From Galbitalea sp036271795 (GTDB lineage: Bacteria; Actinomycetota; Actinomycetes; Actinomycetales; Microbacteriaceae), in NCBI GenBank assembly GCA_036271795.1, contig DATAZY010000011.1, positions 62,001 to 126,000 of the forward strand: a stretch of DNA of 64,000 bases, written 5' to 3'. This document shows positions 41,750 through 51,254 of the stretch, piece by piece. Both the position numbers and the translations under genes were made by a program. A model generated the notes under the pieces. It ran no database searches. It saw only the letters and a list, made by a program, of their open reading frames with translations, and was not told the DNA's origin. The number at the start of each line of letters is the position of its first letter. Position 1 is the first letter of the stretch.

Positions 41750-43641
41750 GTATGTGGTTCGGGGGCGACTATAACCCTGAGCAATGGTCGCCCGATGTCT
41801 GGGAAGAGGACGTGCGTCTCATGCAACGCGCTGGCGTCAATGTGGTCACCGTGGGTGTCTTTGCGTGGGCGATGCTTGAGCCCTCGGACGGACAGTTCGA
41901 GTTCGACTGGCTCGATGAGGTACTGGGTCGACTAAATAAGGCCGGAATAAAAGTCTTCCTGGCAACGGCAACAGCATCCCCGCCGCCGTGGCTGGTCGCA
42001 GCTCATCCAGATATCCTGCCCGTCACTGCGACTGGTGTGCGGCTCTCCGGAGGGAGCCGACAACACTACAGCCCGCATTCGCGCACCTATCGGCAATATG
42101 CTGCTCGACTTGTTCGCGAACTCGCGCAACGGTACGGGTCTCACCCGGCAATCGTTGCCTGGCATGTCAACAACGAATACGGCGGTCACATCGCTCGTTG
42201 CTACTCGGACGAAGGAGCGATTGGTTTCAGGGCCTGGCTCGCGTCACGATACGGCGACATCGCTGGCCTCAATGCCGCCTGGGGCACAACTTTCTGGTCT
42301 CAGCGTTATACCTCGTTCGCTGAGATCGAACCTCCGCGAGTGGCCCCCACATTCATCAACCCTACGCAATTACTTGACTTCGAGAGGTTCAGTTCGGATG
42401 CCCTCCTCGAGTGCTATCGGGAGGAACTTGCGATCCTTCGAGAACTGACACCGCGACTGCCTGTAAGCACAAACTTCATGGGGATATTCAAGCCCCTCGA
42501 CTACTGGAAATGGGCTTCAGAGGTCGACTTCATCTGCGACGATTCGTACCCGGATCCGTCCGACCCACTCAGTTACATCTCGGAGGCGATGACCTGCGAC
42601 GTGATGCGTGGCCTCGGATCGGGGCGTGGCTGGATTCTGGCCGAACAAGCGACGTCCGCGGTCAACTGGCGCGATCGAAATGTGCCAAAGCCACCCGGTG
42701 CAATGCGGGCAAAAGCATTTCAAGCCATTGCTCGAGGTGCTAACGGGATCATGTTCTTCCAGTGGCGGCAGTCGATTTTCGGCTCCGAGAAGTTCCACTC
42801 GGCCATGCTTCCCCACCAAGGGCCAAATTCACGAATCTTCCTCGAGGTAGAGGCGCTGGGTAAGGAGCTCGCACTCCTTCCCACGGTAAAAGAGGAACGA
42901 TCGGACGCCTCAGTTGCCATCATTCTCGACTGGGATGCATGGTGGGCGCTTGAGCAGCCCGGTAATCCCGCAACGATTGATTATCTGGCGAACGTACGCA
43001 CGTGGTACGACGAGTTCTATCGTCGGAACATCCGTGTCGATTTCGTGCGTGCAGGATCAGAACTGGCACGCTACAGCTTGGTTATCGTCCCCCATCTGTT
43101 TTGCGCCAGCGATGACATCGCTCGGGGTCTGGCAGATTATGCATCGAAGGGCGGAACGATGGTCGTCACTTACCAATCGTTCATCCTGGATGACAACCTG
43201 CACATCGGTGAAGCCGGGTACCTGGGACCATTGTCGACGGTCCTAGGTGTATGTATTGAGGAATTTGCTCCTCTGGCCCTACCTGATTCAACGCTGTCAC
43301 TTTCAGGGCCGCTTGTCGCGTTGGGCTCGGCGACATCATGGGCAGAGGTGATTCGAGTCGAAGGCGCCGAGGTGCTTGCTTCATTCGTCGATGGCGATTT
43401 GAGTGGCCGCGCCGCGATCACACGGAAATCAACGGGGAGCGGCAGCGCCATTTACGTAGCAACGCAGTTGGCCCAAGAGACCATGGCTATTTTCGTCGAT
43501 GAGTTGCTGACAAATAGGGATGTTGAGCCGGATGCTTGGCAGATCGATGACGAAGTAGAGACCGTCCGGCGGGGTACGACAATTTTCACAATCGATCATG
43601 GAAGCCGGGATGTTACTGTTCGGCCCGCCGAGTCGAAATAG
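41746..43641 (+). CDS. Beta-galactosidase, glycoside hydrolase family 42
   Basis: A 631-aa GH42 enzyme. GGDYNPEQWSPDVWEEDVRLM opens the barrel, the acid/base Glu144 lies in WHVNNEYG, and the nucleophile Glu300 lies in ILAEQATS. The trimerisation and C-terminal domains are present, so it is full length. It would release beta-linked galactose in the cytoplasm, for example from the Gal-beta-1,3-GalNAc unit that a GH101 enzyme liberates, which makes functional sense in this locus (inference). Coupled by GTGA overlap to the GH36 gene; ATG 41752 is an alternative start. Confidence 0.9.
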   Translation: MSMWFGGDYNPEQWSPDVWEEDVRLMQRAGVNVVTVGVFAWAMLEPSDGQFEFDWLDEVLGRLNKAGIKVFLATATASPPPWLVAAHPDILPVTATGVRLSGGSRQHYSPHSRTYRQYAARLVRELAQRYGSHPAIVAWHVNNEYGGHIARCYSDEGAIGFRAWLASRYGDIAGLNAAWGTTFWSQRYTSFAEIEPPRVAPTFINPTQLLDFERFSSDALLECYREELAILRELTPRLPVSTNFMGIFKPLDYWKWASEVDFICDDSYPDPSDPLSYISEAMTCDVMRGLGSGRGWILAEQATSAVNWRDRNVPKPPGAMRAKAFQAIARGANGIMFFQWRQSIFGSEKFHSAMLPHQGPNSRIFLEVEALGKELALLPTVKEERSDASVAIILDWDAWWALEQPGNPATIDYLANVRTWYDEFYRRNIRVDFVRAGSELARYSLVIVPHLFCASDDIARGLADYASKGGTMVVTYQSFILDDNLHIGEAGYLGPLSTVLGVCIEEFAPLALPDSTLSLSGPLVALGSATSWAEVIRVEGAEVLASFVDGDLSGRAAITRKSTGSGSAIYVATQLAQETMAIFVDELLTNRDVEPDAWQIDDEVETVRRGTTIFTIDHGSRDVTVRPAESK

Positions 43642-43657
43642 TGGTCGGAGAGACGTT

Positions 43658-46600
43658 ATGCACGAAAACCTGCAGCTCGTTGAGGACCGCCTCGATCGGT
43701 TCATTTCGTCAGCTCTGCAACCGGCAATTTATCCGTTACGACGGCCCCTCTCCGTGACGGCATTGCGCGTGCCTGGTGAACCAATACCGTTCATCGAGGC
43801 GATCAATGGTCATTTCGCGCGGGTGTCGGTCGGCGATCGTTGGGGTGCTCCGTGGAGCACCGTTTGGTTTCGCCTACAGGGAAACGTCCCGGAGGAGTGG
43901 TTCGCCTCCGACGGTCACGTCCCGCCTGGGATACAGTTCGAGATCCTCGTCGATCTCGGTTTCCATAGCATGCGCCCCGGAGGGCAGTCAGAAGCGCTCG
44001 TGTACACATCGAGTGGCGACATGGTGAAGGCACTCGAGCCACGAAACAACTACATCCCGCTCGATGACTCGCGCTCATTCGAGTTTCTCGTCGAAGCGTC
44101 GGCAATTCCGGATATTCTCGGCCCTGTCGCCGATTGGCAGCCCACGTCGATGGGGGACCATGCCACCGCCGGCGTCGAACCGCTCTATGTCCTCAAGCAG
44201 TTCGACCTCGTGGTGAGGGACACCGAAGTTTGGGAACTCGCGCAGGACATTCGCGCGGCTCGCGGGCTGATGCACTCGCTTCCTCCATCATCCACTCGCA
44301 GGGCGCGACTTCTCCAGGCCCTCGACAATATGCTCGATGCAGTCGATCCTGCTCACGTCGGAGCCGACGTGGCGAGAGGACGTCAGGCGCTCACGGCCGT
44401 GCTGGCCGAGCCGGCGCCCGCGACGTCGCACAAAATCATCGCGGTCGGTCATGCACACATCGATTCGGTCTGGTTATGGCCAACGCGCGAGACCATCCGC
44501 AAGTGCGCTCGCACCTTCTCCAACGTCCTGCGGTTGATGGACGAGTACCCCGAGTTCATATTCGCGTGTTCATCGGCCCAACAGTTTTGTTGGATTCGTG
44601 ACTTCTATCCGCCACTATTCGAGCGCATCAAAGCGCGAGTCGCCGACGGGCGTTTCGTTCCGGTAGGCGGTATGTGGGTCGAGTCCGACACGAACTTACC
44701 CGGCGGTGAGTCCATGGCCCGGCAGTTCATCGAGGGGAAAAAGTTCTTCCTCGACGAGTTCGGGATTGAGCCAAAAGAAGTCTGGTTGCCAGACTCGTTC
44801 GGGTATTCCGCGGCTCTGCCTCAAATAGCACGACTAGCGGGCGCGAAGTGGTTCCTGACGCAGAAGATTTCATGGAACCAGATTAATCCGATGCCGCACC
44901 ACACGTTCCAGTGGGAGGGTATCGACGGCACAAGAGTCTTCACGCACTTCCCGCCGATCGACACGTATATCGCGGAGCTCACGGGTGAAGAATTGCATCA
45001 CGCCGAGTCCAACTTTCGTGAAAAGCGCATGGCAACACTCTCGCTCGCGCCATTCGGATGGGGCGACGGGGGTGGAGGCCCAACGCGTGAGCACCTGGCC
45101 GCGGCGCGACGTACGCGCTCACTCGAGGGTTCGCCGCGAGTGGAAATTGCCCGGCCGGACGAGTTCTTCGAAGCGGCACAACTCGAGTATCCGGACCCCC
45201 CCGTGTGGTCCGGTGAGTTGTATCTCGAGACGCATCGTGGGACCTATACGTCGCATGCCCGCATCAAGAGAGGCAACCGTCAGAGTGAGCGTCTGCTTCA
45301 TGAAGCAGAGCTCTGGTCGACCGCGGCCTCACTGTATGCGAATTTGGCATACCCCTACGACAAGCTAGAGGAGTGCTGGCGAATCGTATTGCTTCAGCAG
45401 TTCCATGATGTATTGCCCGGGTCGTCGATTGCATGGGTTAACCATGAAGCTGAGCGCAACTACGAGCGAGTCGCCGAAATGCTCGACCTGATAATCACGG
45501 GTGCTCTCGATGCACTGGTAGGAGAAGGCGGACAACAATTCATTGCGAATGCCGCACCATTTGCGCGGGACTCCGTTGCCGCCTTTTCTGTCGGAATTGC
45601 GACCCGACAAGGCGCACCATCAACAATCGAGGAAGTGGGCGGGCGCTACTTACTCGACAACGGGCTCATAGCGGCCATCGTTGACGAACGCGGATGCCTC
45701 GCCTCACTGCGGGACCTGGCAAGCGGTCGCGAAGCAATAGCGCCCGGTGCCGCGGGAAACCTTCTCCAACTCCATCGCGATACCCCCAATAAGTGGGACG
45801 CGTGGGATCTTGACGAGTTCTATCGACGGACAGTGCAGAATCTAGACAGTCCGGCGCGGCTGGAAATCGTTGCGTCCAATGACGGCAGCGCCGGACTCGT
45901 GATTTACCGCGAGTTCGGGTCGTCATCAGTCAAACAACGGGTGGCCCTCGCGCCCGGTTCGGCGGCAGTCGACATCGAGACACGAGTCGATTGGCGCGAG
46001 CGGGATCGGCTACTGAAACAGGCTTTCCCCTTTGACGTTCATGCTGATCGATTCGCATCGGAAATACAATTCGGCTACATCGAACGACCGACACACGTCA
46101 ACACGTCGTGGGATGCGGCACGATTCGAGACGGTCGCCCAGCGCTGGATACGAGTAGGGGAACCCGGCTACGGAGTCGTGATCGCAAACGACTCAACCTA
46201 TGGCCACGATGTGCGCAGGACAGTCCGCGAAGATGGTGGAACCACGACCATGGTTCGCTTATCGTTACTTCGCTCGCCCCGCTTTCCCGACCCCGAAACC
46301 GATCAAGGAGAGCACGTCTTCCGCATCTCCGTAAGGCCAGCGGCTTCCATCGTGAACGCCGTAGAAGAGGGCTATCGTCGCAACCTGGAGCCACGCCAAA
46401 TTCGTGGCGAACGTCAAGTGCCACCGTTGGTCACGTCGTCGAATCCTGGAGTGGTCGTGGAAACGATCAAACTCGCCGAGGATCGCAGCGGAGACGTAAT
46501 TGTTCGGCTGTACGAGAGTACCGGCGGAAGGATCCGCACCTCCATTTCATGGGGCTTCGCGACCGATGGCATCGCCCACACGGACCTCCTCGAGCGTCCC

Positions 46601-46684
46601 CTCGAGAGTTTTGACGACGCAGGAGAAGCAATAGAACTCACATTTCGGCCGTTTGAGATACGCACGTTAAGGGCAAGGCGGTAA
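43658..46684 (+). CDS. Alpha-mannosidase, glycoside hydrolase family 38
   Basis: A 1008-aa GH38 enzyme. The zinc-site motif is GHAHIDSVWLWP (264-275), followed by FACSSAQQFCWI, the VPVGGMWVESDTNLPGGESMARQF block and the nucleophile Asp379 in WLPDSFGYSAALPQI. The C-terminal beta domains include RVALAPGSAAVDIETRVDWRERDRLLKQAFPFDV. It would trim alpha-mannose from imported glycans in the cytoplasm, with a divalent metal. The ATG at 43658 has GGAGAG upstream and lies 16 nt after the GH42 stop; a longer frame overlapping GH42 is rejected. Confidence 0.9.
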   Translation: MHENLQLVEDRLDRFISSALQPAIYPLRRPLSVTALRVPGEPIPFIEAINGHFARVSVGDRWGAPWSTVWFRLQGNVPEEWFASDGHVPPGIQFEILVDLGFHSMRPGGQSEALVYTSSGDMVKALEPRNNYIPLDDSRSFEFLVEASAIPDILGPVADWQPTSMGDHATAGVEPLYVLKQFDLVVRDTEVWELAQDIRAARGLMHSLPPSSTRRARLLQALDNMLDAVDPAHVGADVARGRQALTAVLAEPAPATSHKIIAVGHAHIDSVWLWPTRETIRKCARTFSNVLRLMDEYPEFIFACSSAQQFCWIRDFYPPLFERIKARVADGRFVPVGGMWVESDTNLPGGESMARQFIEGKKFFLDEFGIEPKEVWLPDSFGYSAALPQIARLAGAKWFLTQKISWNQINPMPHHTFQWEGIDGTRVFTHFPPIDTYIAELTGEELHHAESNFREKRMATLSLAPFGWGDGGGGPTREHLAAARRTRSLEGSPRVEIARPDEFFEAAQLEYPDPPVWSGELYLETHRGTYTSHARIKRGNRQSERLLHEAELWSTAASLYANLAYPYDKLEECWRIVLLQQFHDVLPGSSIAWVNHEAERNYERVAEMLDLIITGALDALVGEGGQQFIANAAPFARDSVAAFSVGIATRQGAPSTIEEVGGRYLLDNGLIAAIVDERGCLASLRDLASGREAIAPGAAGNLLQLHRDTPNKWDAWDLDEFYRRTVQNLDSPARLEIVASNDGSAGLVIYREFGSSSVKQRVALAPGSAAVDIETRVDWRERDRLLKQAFPFDVHADRFASEIQFGYIERPTHVNTSWDAARFETVAQRWIRVGEPGYGVVIANDSTYGHDVRRTVREDGGTTTMVRLSLLRSPRFPDPETDQGEHVFRISVRPAASIVNAVEEGYRRNLEPRQIRGERQVPPLVTSSNPGVVVETIKLAEDRSGDVIVRLYESTGGRIRTSISWGFATDGIAHTDLLERPLESFDDAGEAIELTFRPFEIRTLRARR

Positions 46685-46688
46685 ACGC

Positions 46689-47657
46689 GTGGCATTTTTC
46701 GATCTATCCCCCGAGGAACTGGAGCGCTACGCGCCCGACTTGCCCGAACCTGCGGACCTCGACCAGTTCTGGTCTGAAACCATTAGTGCTGCCCGCGAGG
46801 CAGCGAAGCCGCCGACCATGAGGTCGTACGACTCGGGTCTAGCCCTTATCGACGTCTGGGATGTGACGTTCGCAGGCTTTGGCGGGGACCCCGTCGACGG
46901 GTGGTTGATGGTGCCGCGCGGGGCGGACGAACCATTGCCAATGGTGGTTGAATTCCTCGGGTACGGCGGAGGGCGAGGCCTACCTCATGAGCACCTGGCC
47001 TGGCCCGCTGCCGGATACGCTCACTTCGTCATGGATACTCGCGGCCAGGGAAGCGGCTGGGGAACCGGAGGATCAACTGGCGACCCCCACGGCTCCGGAC
47101 CTGCCACCCCCGGTTTCATGACCAAGGGCATTGCGTCACCCAGCACCTACTACTACCGACGGGTCTACACGGACGCTGTCCGTGCAATCGATACAGCTCG
47201 ATCGATTGAGGTGGTTGACAGCAAGCGGATAATCGTCACCGGTGTTAGCCAAGGGGGTGGGATCTCACTTGCGGCTGCCGGACTCGTGCCGGACGTCGCG
47301 GCCGCGCTTCCGGACGTTCCATTTCTCTGTCACATCCGTCGAGGGGTCGCGATAAGCGATGATGATCCTTATCGCGAAGTCTCCCGTTATCTGTCGGTCC
47401 ATGACGAACTCGAAGAACAGACCTTTAGAACGCTTTCCTATTTCGACGCGGCAATCATTGGTCGTCGCGGTAAAGCGCCTGCTCTATTTTCAACCGCGCT
47501 GTGGGACACGACGTGCCCTCCTTCGACTGTCTACGCGGCTCGGAACACTTACGGTGGCGCAGCTGACATAGATCGCTACACATTCAACGGGCATGACGGC
47601 GGGAGGGCTCGTCAATGGGCACGGCAACGACAATGGCTAATTGGACAAGGTTTGTAG
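46689..47657 (+). CDS. Acetyl esterase, carbohydrate esterase family 7
   Basis: A 322-aa CE7/AXE1-type alpha/beta hydrolase. Family motifs are DTRGQGSGWGTGG near 116-128, the nucleophile elbow VTGVSQGGGISLAAAG with Ser187, and the late Asp and His in LFSTALWDTTCPPSTVYAARN and FNGHDGG. It should remove O-acetyl groups from sugars, exposing them to the glycosidases. It starts with GTG 4 nt after the GH38 stop and closes the operon. No signal peptide, so it acts on imported material. Confidence 0.87.
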   Translation: MAFFDLSPEELERYAPDLPEPADLDQFWSETISAAREAAKPPTMRSYDSGLALIDVWDVTFAGFGGDPVDGWLMVPRGADEPLPMVVEFLGYGGGRGLPHEHLAWPAAGYAHFVMDTRGQGSGWGTGGSTGDPHGSGPATPGFMTKGIASPSTYYYRRVYTDAVRAIDTARSIEVVDSKRIIVTGVSQGGGISLAAAGLVPDVAAALPDVPFLCHIRRGVAISDDDPYREVSRYLSVHDELEEQTFRTLSYFDAAIIGRRGKAPALFSTALWDTTCPPSTVYAARNTYGGAADIDRYTFNGHDGGRARQWARQRQWLIGQGL

Positions 47658-47699
47658 TGGCTTGCCCACAACTGCAGATGTTTCTGAAGTTCCTTGCTC

Positions 47700-48693
47700 A
47701 TGCGTGATCATCTCTACACCCCGACCCAAAGGCCGAAGCATCACGCCGAACCCCCTTACACAAAAATCCTGACAGACCCACCGCCGGAATCGGCAGGCGA
47801 CGGTCTGAACGTGATCGCTGAACGACGTCAACTCGTTGGCCTCGGGTATCGGCTGCTGGGCTCGGTGACCGACGCTGAGGAGGTCGTGCAGGAGGCATAC
47901 GCCCGCTGGTATGCCATGCCAATCCAGGAGCGATCCGCCATCGAATCTCCGGGCGGATGGCTAACGACAGTTGCCAGTCGCATCTGCCTGAACCTTCTCG
48001 CCTCGGCCAGAATGCGGCGGGAGTCCTACGTCGGCGACTGGATTCCCGAACCGCTCCCCGACCTCGCTGAGTGGTCCAAGGGACCGTCGAAGAACTCCGC
48101 AATTGACCCCGGCCGACCGCGTCACCCTTGACGAGTCGGCAACCATGACTTTCCTGGTGGTGCTCGAAACAATGACTCCAGCCGAGAGAGTCGCGTTCGT
48201 GCTCCACGACATCTTCCGCTACTCATTCGCCGAAGTGGCCGAGGTCGTCGGACGCACCCCCGCGGCGTGCCGCCAACTGGCGTCCACAGCCAGGCGCCGT
48301 GTCCGCGACTCCCGCTCGCCGCGGTCAGTGACAGCCGAGCAAGCACGCATCGTAAGTAGCTTCGAGCAAGCGTGGGAAGCGCAGGACATCCCCGCTTTGG
48401 TCGTCCTACTCGACCCGGTCTCGACCTTCACTGCGGACGGGGGCGGCATCGTCAACGCCATCCGCCGGCCAATTCGGGGAGCCGAACAGGTCGCGCTCGG
48501 CTGCGTCAACCTCCTGCTCCGGAACCTGGGCCTCATCATTTTGCAACGCACCGTGAACGGACAACCCGGTCTCGTCACCCAACTTGACGGTGCGACTGTG
48601 GCAGTGCTCGCTTTCGACATCATCGACGATCACGCCAAGCAAATCTGGTCCGTCGACAACCCGACAAAGCTTCGACCATGGGCCGCTCGTTAG
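47700..48693 (+). pseudogene. SigJ-like ECF sigma factor, split by a frameshift
   Basis: The 5' part (to 48131) encodes sigma region 2: RRQLVGLGYRLLGSVTDAEEVVQEAYARWYAMP...ESPGGWLTTVASRICLNLL. The rest from about 48108 continues in the next frame: DRVTLDESATMTFLVVLETMTPAERVAFVLHDIFRYSFAEVAEVVGRTPAACRQLASTARRRV (region 4), then the SnoaL-like C-terminal domain of SigJ/ECF41-type factors. One extra base in the CCCCGGCC run at about 48107-48114 explains the shift: removing it restores IDPADRVTLDE. Either the gene is inactive or the base is a sequencing error. The true start could be later than ATG 47700. Confidence 0.8.
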
Positions 48694-48760
48694 CCGTCAA
48701 CTCAAAACCCATGGACCCTGTGTTATCCGGCCAGAACTATCTATCAAGGAGTAAGTAACC

Positions 48761-49381
48761 ATGCCCACATCAGGCCGCAGAAAGCCCATTCGCCCAACCG
48801 GCCCCGTCGCCGAGTCTCGAGCACGCGGCGGCCGCCCTCACCGAACATCGCTTCACCGTCGAGATCCTCAGCGACTCCGCAGCAGCGCGACTCCGCATCC
48901 AAGAACTCATTCCCGACGGCGCAAGCGTGCTCACCAGCGCCAGCGAAACCTTGCGACTGTCCGGCATCGATGATGACATCAACGCGAGCGGACGCTATGA
49001 CGCGGTAAAGCCCCGCGTCCAAAAGATGGACCGCGTCGCCGAAGCAGACGCGTTCCGACGGCTGATTGCAACCCCCGATTTCGTCGTGGGAAGCGTCGCG
49101 GCCGTCACAGAGACCGGATCGATTGTTGTCGCCTCAGGCAGTGGAAGCCAGATTTCCGCGTACTCGGGTGGCGCGGGAAAAGCGATCTGGATCGTCGGCG
49201 CTCAGAAAGTCGTGCCCGACCTGGATGTCGCGATGAAGCGCCTCCAGGATCATGAGCTCCCACCGTGCGGACAAGGGCAGCTTACGGGCGACCGAGCGCA
49301 ATCAATCGCCTGCTCACGGTCGACGCCGTACCGCCGGGTGGAAACACCGTGTTGTTGCTTCGCGAAGCAATCGGGTTTTAG
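48761..49381 (+). pseudogene. LUD-domain (LutC-like) protein gene with two frameshifts
   Basis: An AAGGAG precedes ATG 48761, but the coding sense moves to the +1 frame within the first ~15 codons. There it reads LEHAAAALTEHRFTVEILSDSAAARLRIQELIPDGASVLTSASETL...VGSVAAVTETGSIVVASGSGSQISAY...IWIVGAQKVVPDLDVAMKRL. After about 49258 it moves again: RAAYGRPSAINRLLTVDAVPPGG...LLLREAIGF to a TAG at 49379-49381. Assembled, this is a ~200-aa LUD protein, a family linked to lactate utilisation. As it stands the gene cannot make that protein. It neighbours the frameshifted sigma factor. Confidence 0.75.
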
Positions 49382-49637
49382 CGACCGGATCGCGAATGCA
49401 ATGATCCGGGTTTCCAGGGCCCGCAGGAGGTGAAATTGTCGCACCGCTTGCGGGGTGACTTTGCTTGCGAGATCGTCGTCTCCTCTGCCGGCGACGCGAG
49501 TCCAACGAGCTTCACGAGGAATCGGTCGGCTTGTTGAGAAAGGGTAGGCCGAGCAGGTCATGCTTATTTTTCCGCAGGGACAGCGCGCCAATGACAGCGG
49601 TCCGGGGATCGAGGGCAATGGTGGCGGCGTCCCCGGG
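49382..49637. other. Degenerate stretch with protein-like minus-strand fragment
   Basis: The minus strand at about 49516-49627 encodes IALDPRTAVIGALSLRKNKHDLLGLPFL followed by a stop, which looks like a genuine C-terminus without an intact upstream gene; I cannot name it. Nothing else in this stretch is convincing. Confidence 0.3.
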
Positions 49638-50012
49638 TCAAGAAACCCCCGCATCTATGCAGTGTTGCACCGCGGCGAAAGTGCGCGTGAACAGGACGTC
49701 CTTGAAAGCTACGCAGACCTTGCTTTCATGCAACACCTTGTAAAGGCCGGGATGCTCCTGCACCGAGGCGGCCTGGGCCAGAATCCATGCGCGCAAGGCG
49801 AGCGCGGGGTCCTGCTGTGCGTCCTCGGCCGCATCCGTAGCGTGGAGCATCTCCGCATGGCAGCGTTCCATGGTCGCCGCAACGAGCGCGTCGCGATCGG
49901 GAAAGTGCACGTGAACAGAGGTGGGGTATTCGTACTGTCCAGTGCCTCGGAACGCGCACAGGCGTGGAGGGACGTTTTGCCGCCCGAAATCAACGATCTC
50001 CGAGCAGTGCAC
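49638..50012 (-). pseudogene. TetR-family regulator remnant
   Basis: Minus-strand residues TSVHVHFPDRDALVAATMERCHAEMLHATDAAEDAQQDPALALRAWILAQAASVQEHPGLYKVLHES are typical of the end of a TetR HTH and the ligand domain. The expected first ~40 residues of the HTH are not recognisable upstream in any frame, and the C-terminus stops early. It is probably a decayed repressor gene next to the broken sigma and LUD genes. Confidence 0.55.
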
Positions 50013-50193
50013 TGTGGACGACTGCCTCTAGGTACAAGGGTCTACGTGGTCGGTAGCACATGAAGTAGGGGCGTGGAAATACGGTCTGTCTTCCATTGCC
50101 AGATTCTGCTGGGAGGTCGGACCTCACGAGTGGGGCGTTGGTGCTCGATGATGCGAAGCGAAGCGCTCCTCGGTGTGTCAGAGGGCAAAGAAG

Positions 50194-50787
50194 TCATGTT
50201 GGTTGGCACGTTAGACCGTCGCAGATGACCGCGGCGATGCGTTCCGCTGAGGTCGCATCCCGTGATGCTGATCCGCTGGCGGCGGAGACGAGTGCGAGCA
50301 GATCCGCCAGGCCTAGGTCGAGGCGGATAGTCCCCTCCGCCTGCGCCTGATCGAGCAGGGTCCCGATGCGTTGCCGGAATCGGGCCGACGCTTCGGAGAT
50401 CTCATCTGCAGTCGCGAAGCCGGCGGCTTCGAGAGCCGCCACAAGGTCATGTTTGCGGTGGGAGCCGGTGATCGCGTCTCTGATGAAGCGCAGGACGGCG
50501 TCGCCGGCGTCGCCGTCCTCGGCGTGGCTGATCGCGAGTTCGTCGAGTTGCTGCGTAACGAGAGCACCGAGCAGGGCCGCCTTGCTGGGGAAGTTCCGGT
50601 AGAACGTGCCGGTCCCCACGCCCGCGCGGTCAGCGACCTCGTCGACCGAGAACGCGGCGCCCTTCGCCTCGAAGAACTCCGCGGCGACCTGAAGTAGTCG
50701 GTCGCGATTCCTGACCGCATCGACCCGAGTCGCGGGAGCAGAACTGGACAAACGGAACCATCCCTCCGTATTCTGGTATGGAACCAA
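50194..50787 (-). CDS. TetR-family regulator
   Basis: Up to 197 aa. The HTH is RNRDRLLQVAAEFFEAKGAAFSVDEVADRAGVGTGTFYRNFPSKAALLGALV (about 26-77), followed by a C-terminal domain of the SbtR-like type (RFRQRIGTLLDQAQAEGTIRLDLGLADLLAL). The annotated start at 50787 lies inside a GGAAC-N4-GTTCC repeat, so a start slightly downstream is possible. It is divergent from the SnoaL-like gene, which it probably represses. Ligand unknown. Confidence 0.82.
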   Translation of the reverse strand: MVPYQNTEGWFRLSSSAPATRVDAVRNRDRLLQVAAEFFEAKGAAFSVDEVADRAGVGTGTFYRNFPSKAALLGALVTQQLDELAISHAEDGDAGDAVLRFIRDAITGSHRKHDLVAALEAAGFATADEISEASARFRQRIGTLLDQAQAEGTIRLDLGLADLLALVSAASGSASRDATSAERIAAVICDGLTCQPT

Positions 50788-50793
50788 CGTTCC
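50780..50793. promoter_or_regulatory. Inverted repeat, probable TetR operator
   Basis: GGAAC-CAAC-GTTCC (5-bp arms) lies in the short gap between the TetR and SnoaL-like genes and overlaps the longest TetR start. Confidence 0.5.
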
Positions 50794-50816
50794 GTTTCCG
50801 ACTATAGGAGTTCTCG

Positions 50817-51254
50817 ATGTCCGAGGCCACTGAAACCGCCGAAAGATTCCTCGACCGAACCGTCACCGATATCAGCACCCTCGCCGATCTCTACGCGGAG
50901 CACGCCGTGATCGAGATGCCGTTCGCTTCCCCGCTCTTCCCGACCCGGCGAGAAGTAACCCGCGACGAACTCCGGGCAGGCTTCACGCGCGCCGGCGGTC
51001 CTCGTTACACGGGCACCAGCGACATCCGCATTCACGAGACGGCAGACCCGAACACCGCGGTTCTCGAGTACCGCCTTCACGGTGTTGTCACCGCACACGA
51101 GGGGCAGCAGGAGTTCGCGCTCGACTACATCATGGTCATCACGACCCAGAACGGCCTCATTGTTCGCTCGCGCGACTATTCGAGCCTCTTCCAAGCCGCA
51201 CAGGCAATGGGGCTAACCGAGCGACTGATCGCGGCGTTGAACAGCACCGACTGA
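50817..51254 (+). CDS. SnoaL-like / NTF2-fold protein
   Basis: A 145-aa protein of the NTF2-like alpha+beta barrel family: a helical N-terminus (ATETAERFLDRTVTDISTLADLYAEHAVIEMPFASPLFP), then strands TSDIRIHETADPNTAVLEYRLHG and EFALDYIMVITTQNGLIVRSRDYSS. Members act as isomerases, hydratases or simple binders of small molecules; no function can be chosen. It follows AGGAG and is divergent from a TetR repressor that probably controls it. An inverted repeat begins at its stop. Confidence 0.75.
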   Translation: MSEATETAERFLDRTVTDISTLADLYAEHAVIEMPFASPLFPTRREVTRDELRAGFTRAGGPRYTGTSDIRIHETADPNTAVLEYRLHGVVTAHEGQQEFALDYIMVITTQNGLIVRSRDYSSLFQAAQAMGLTERLIAALNSTD

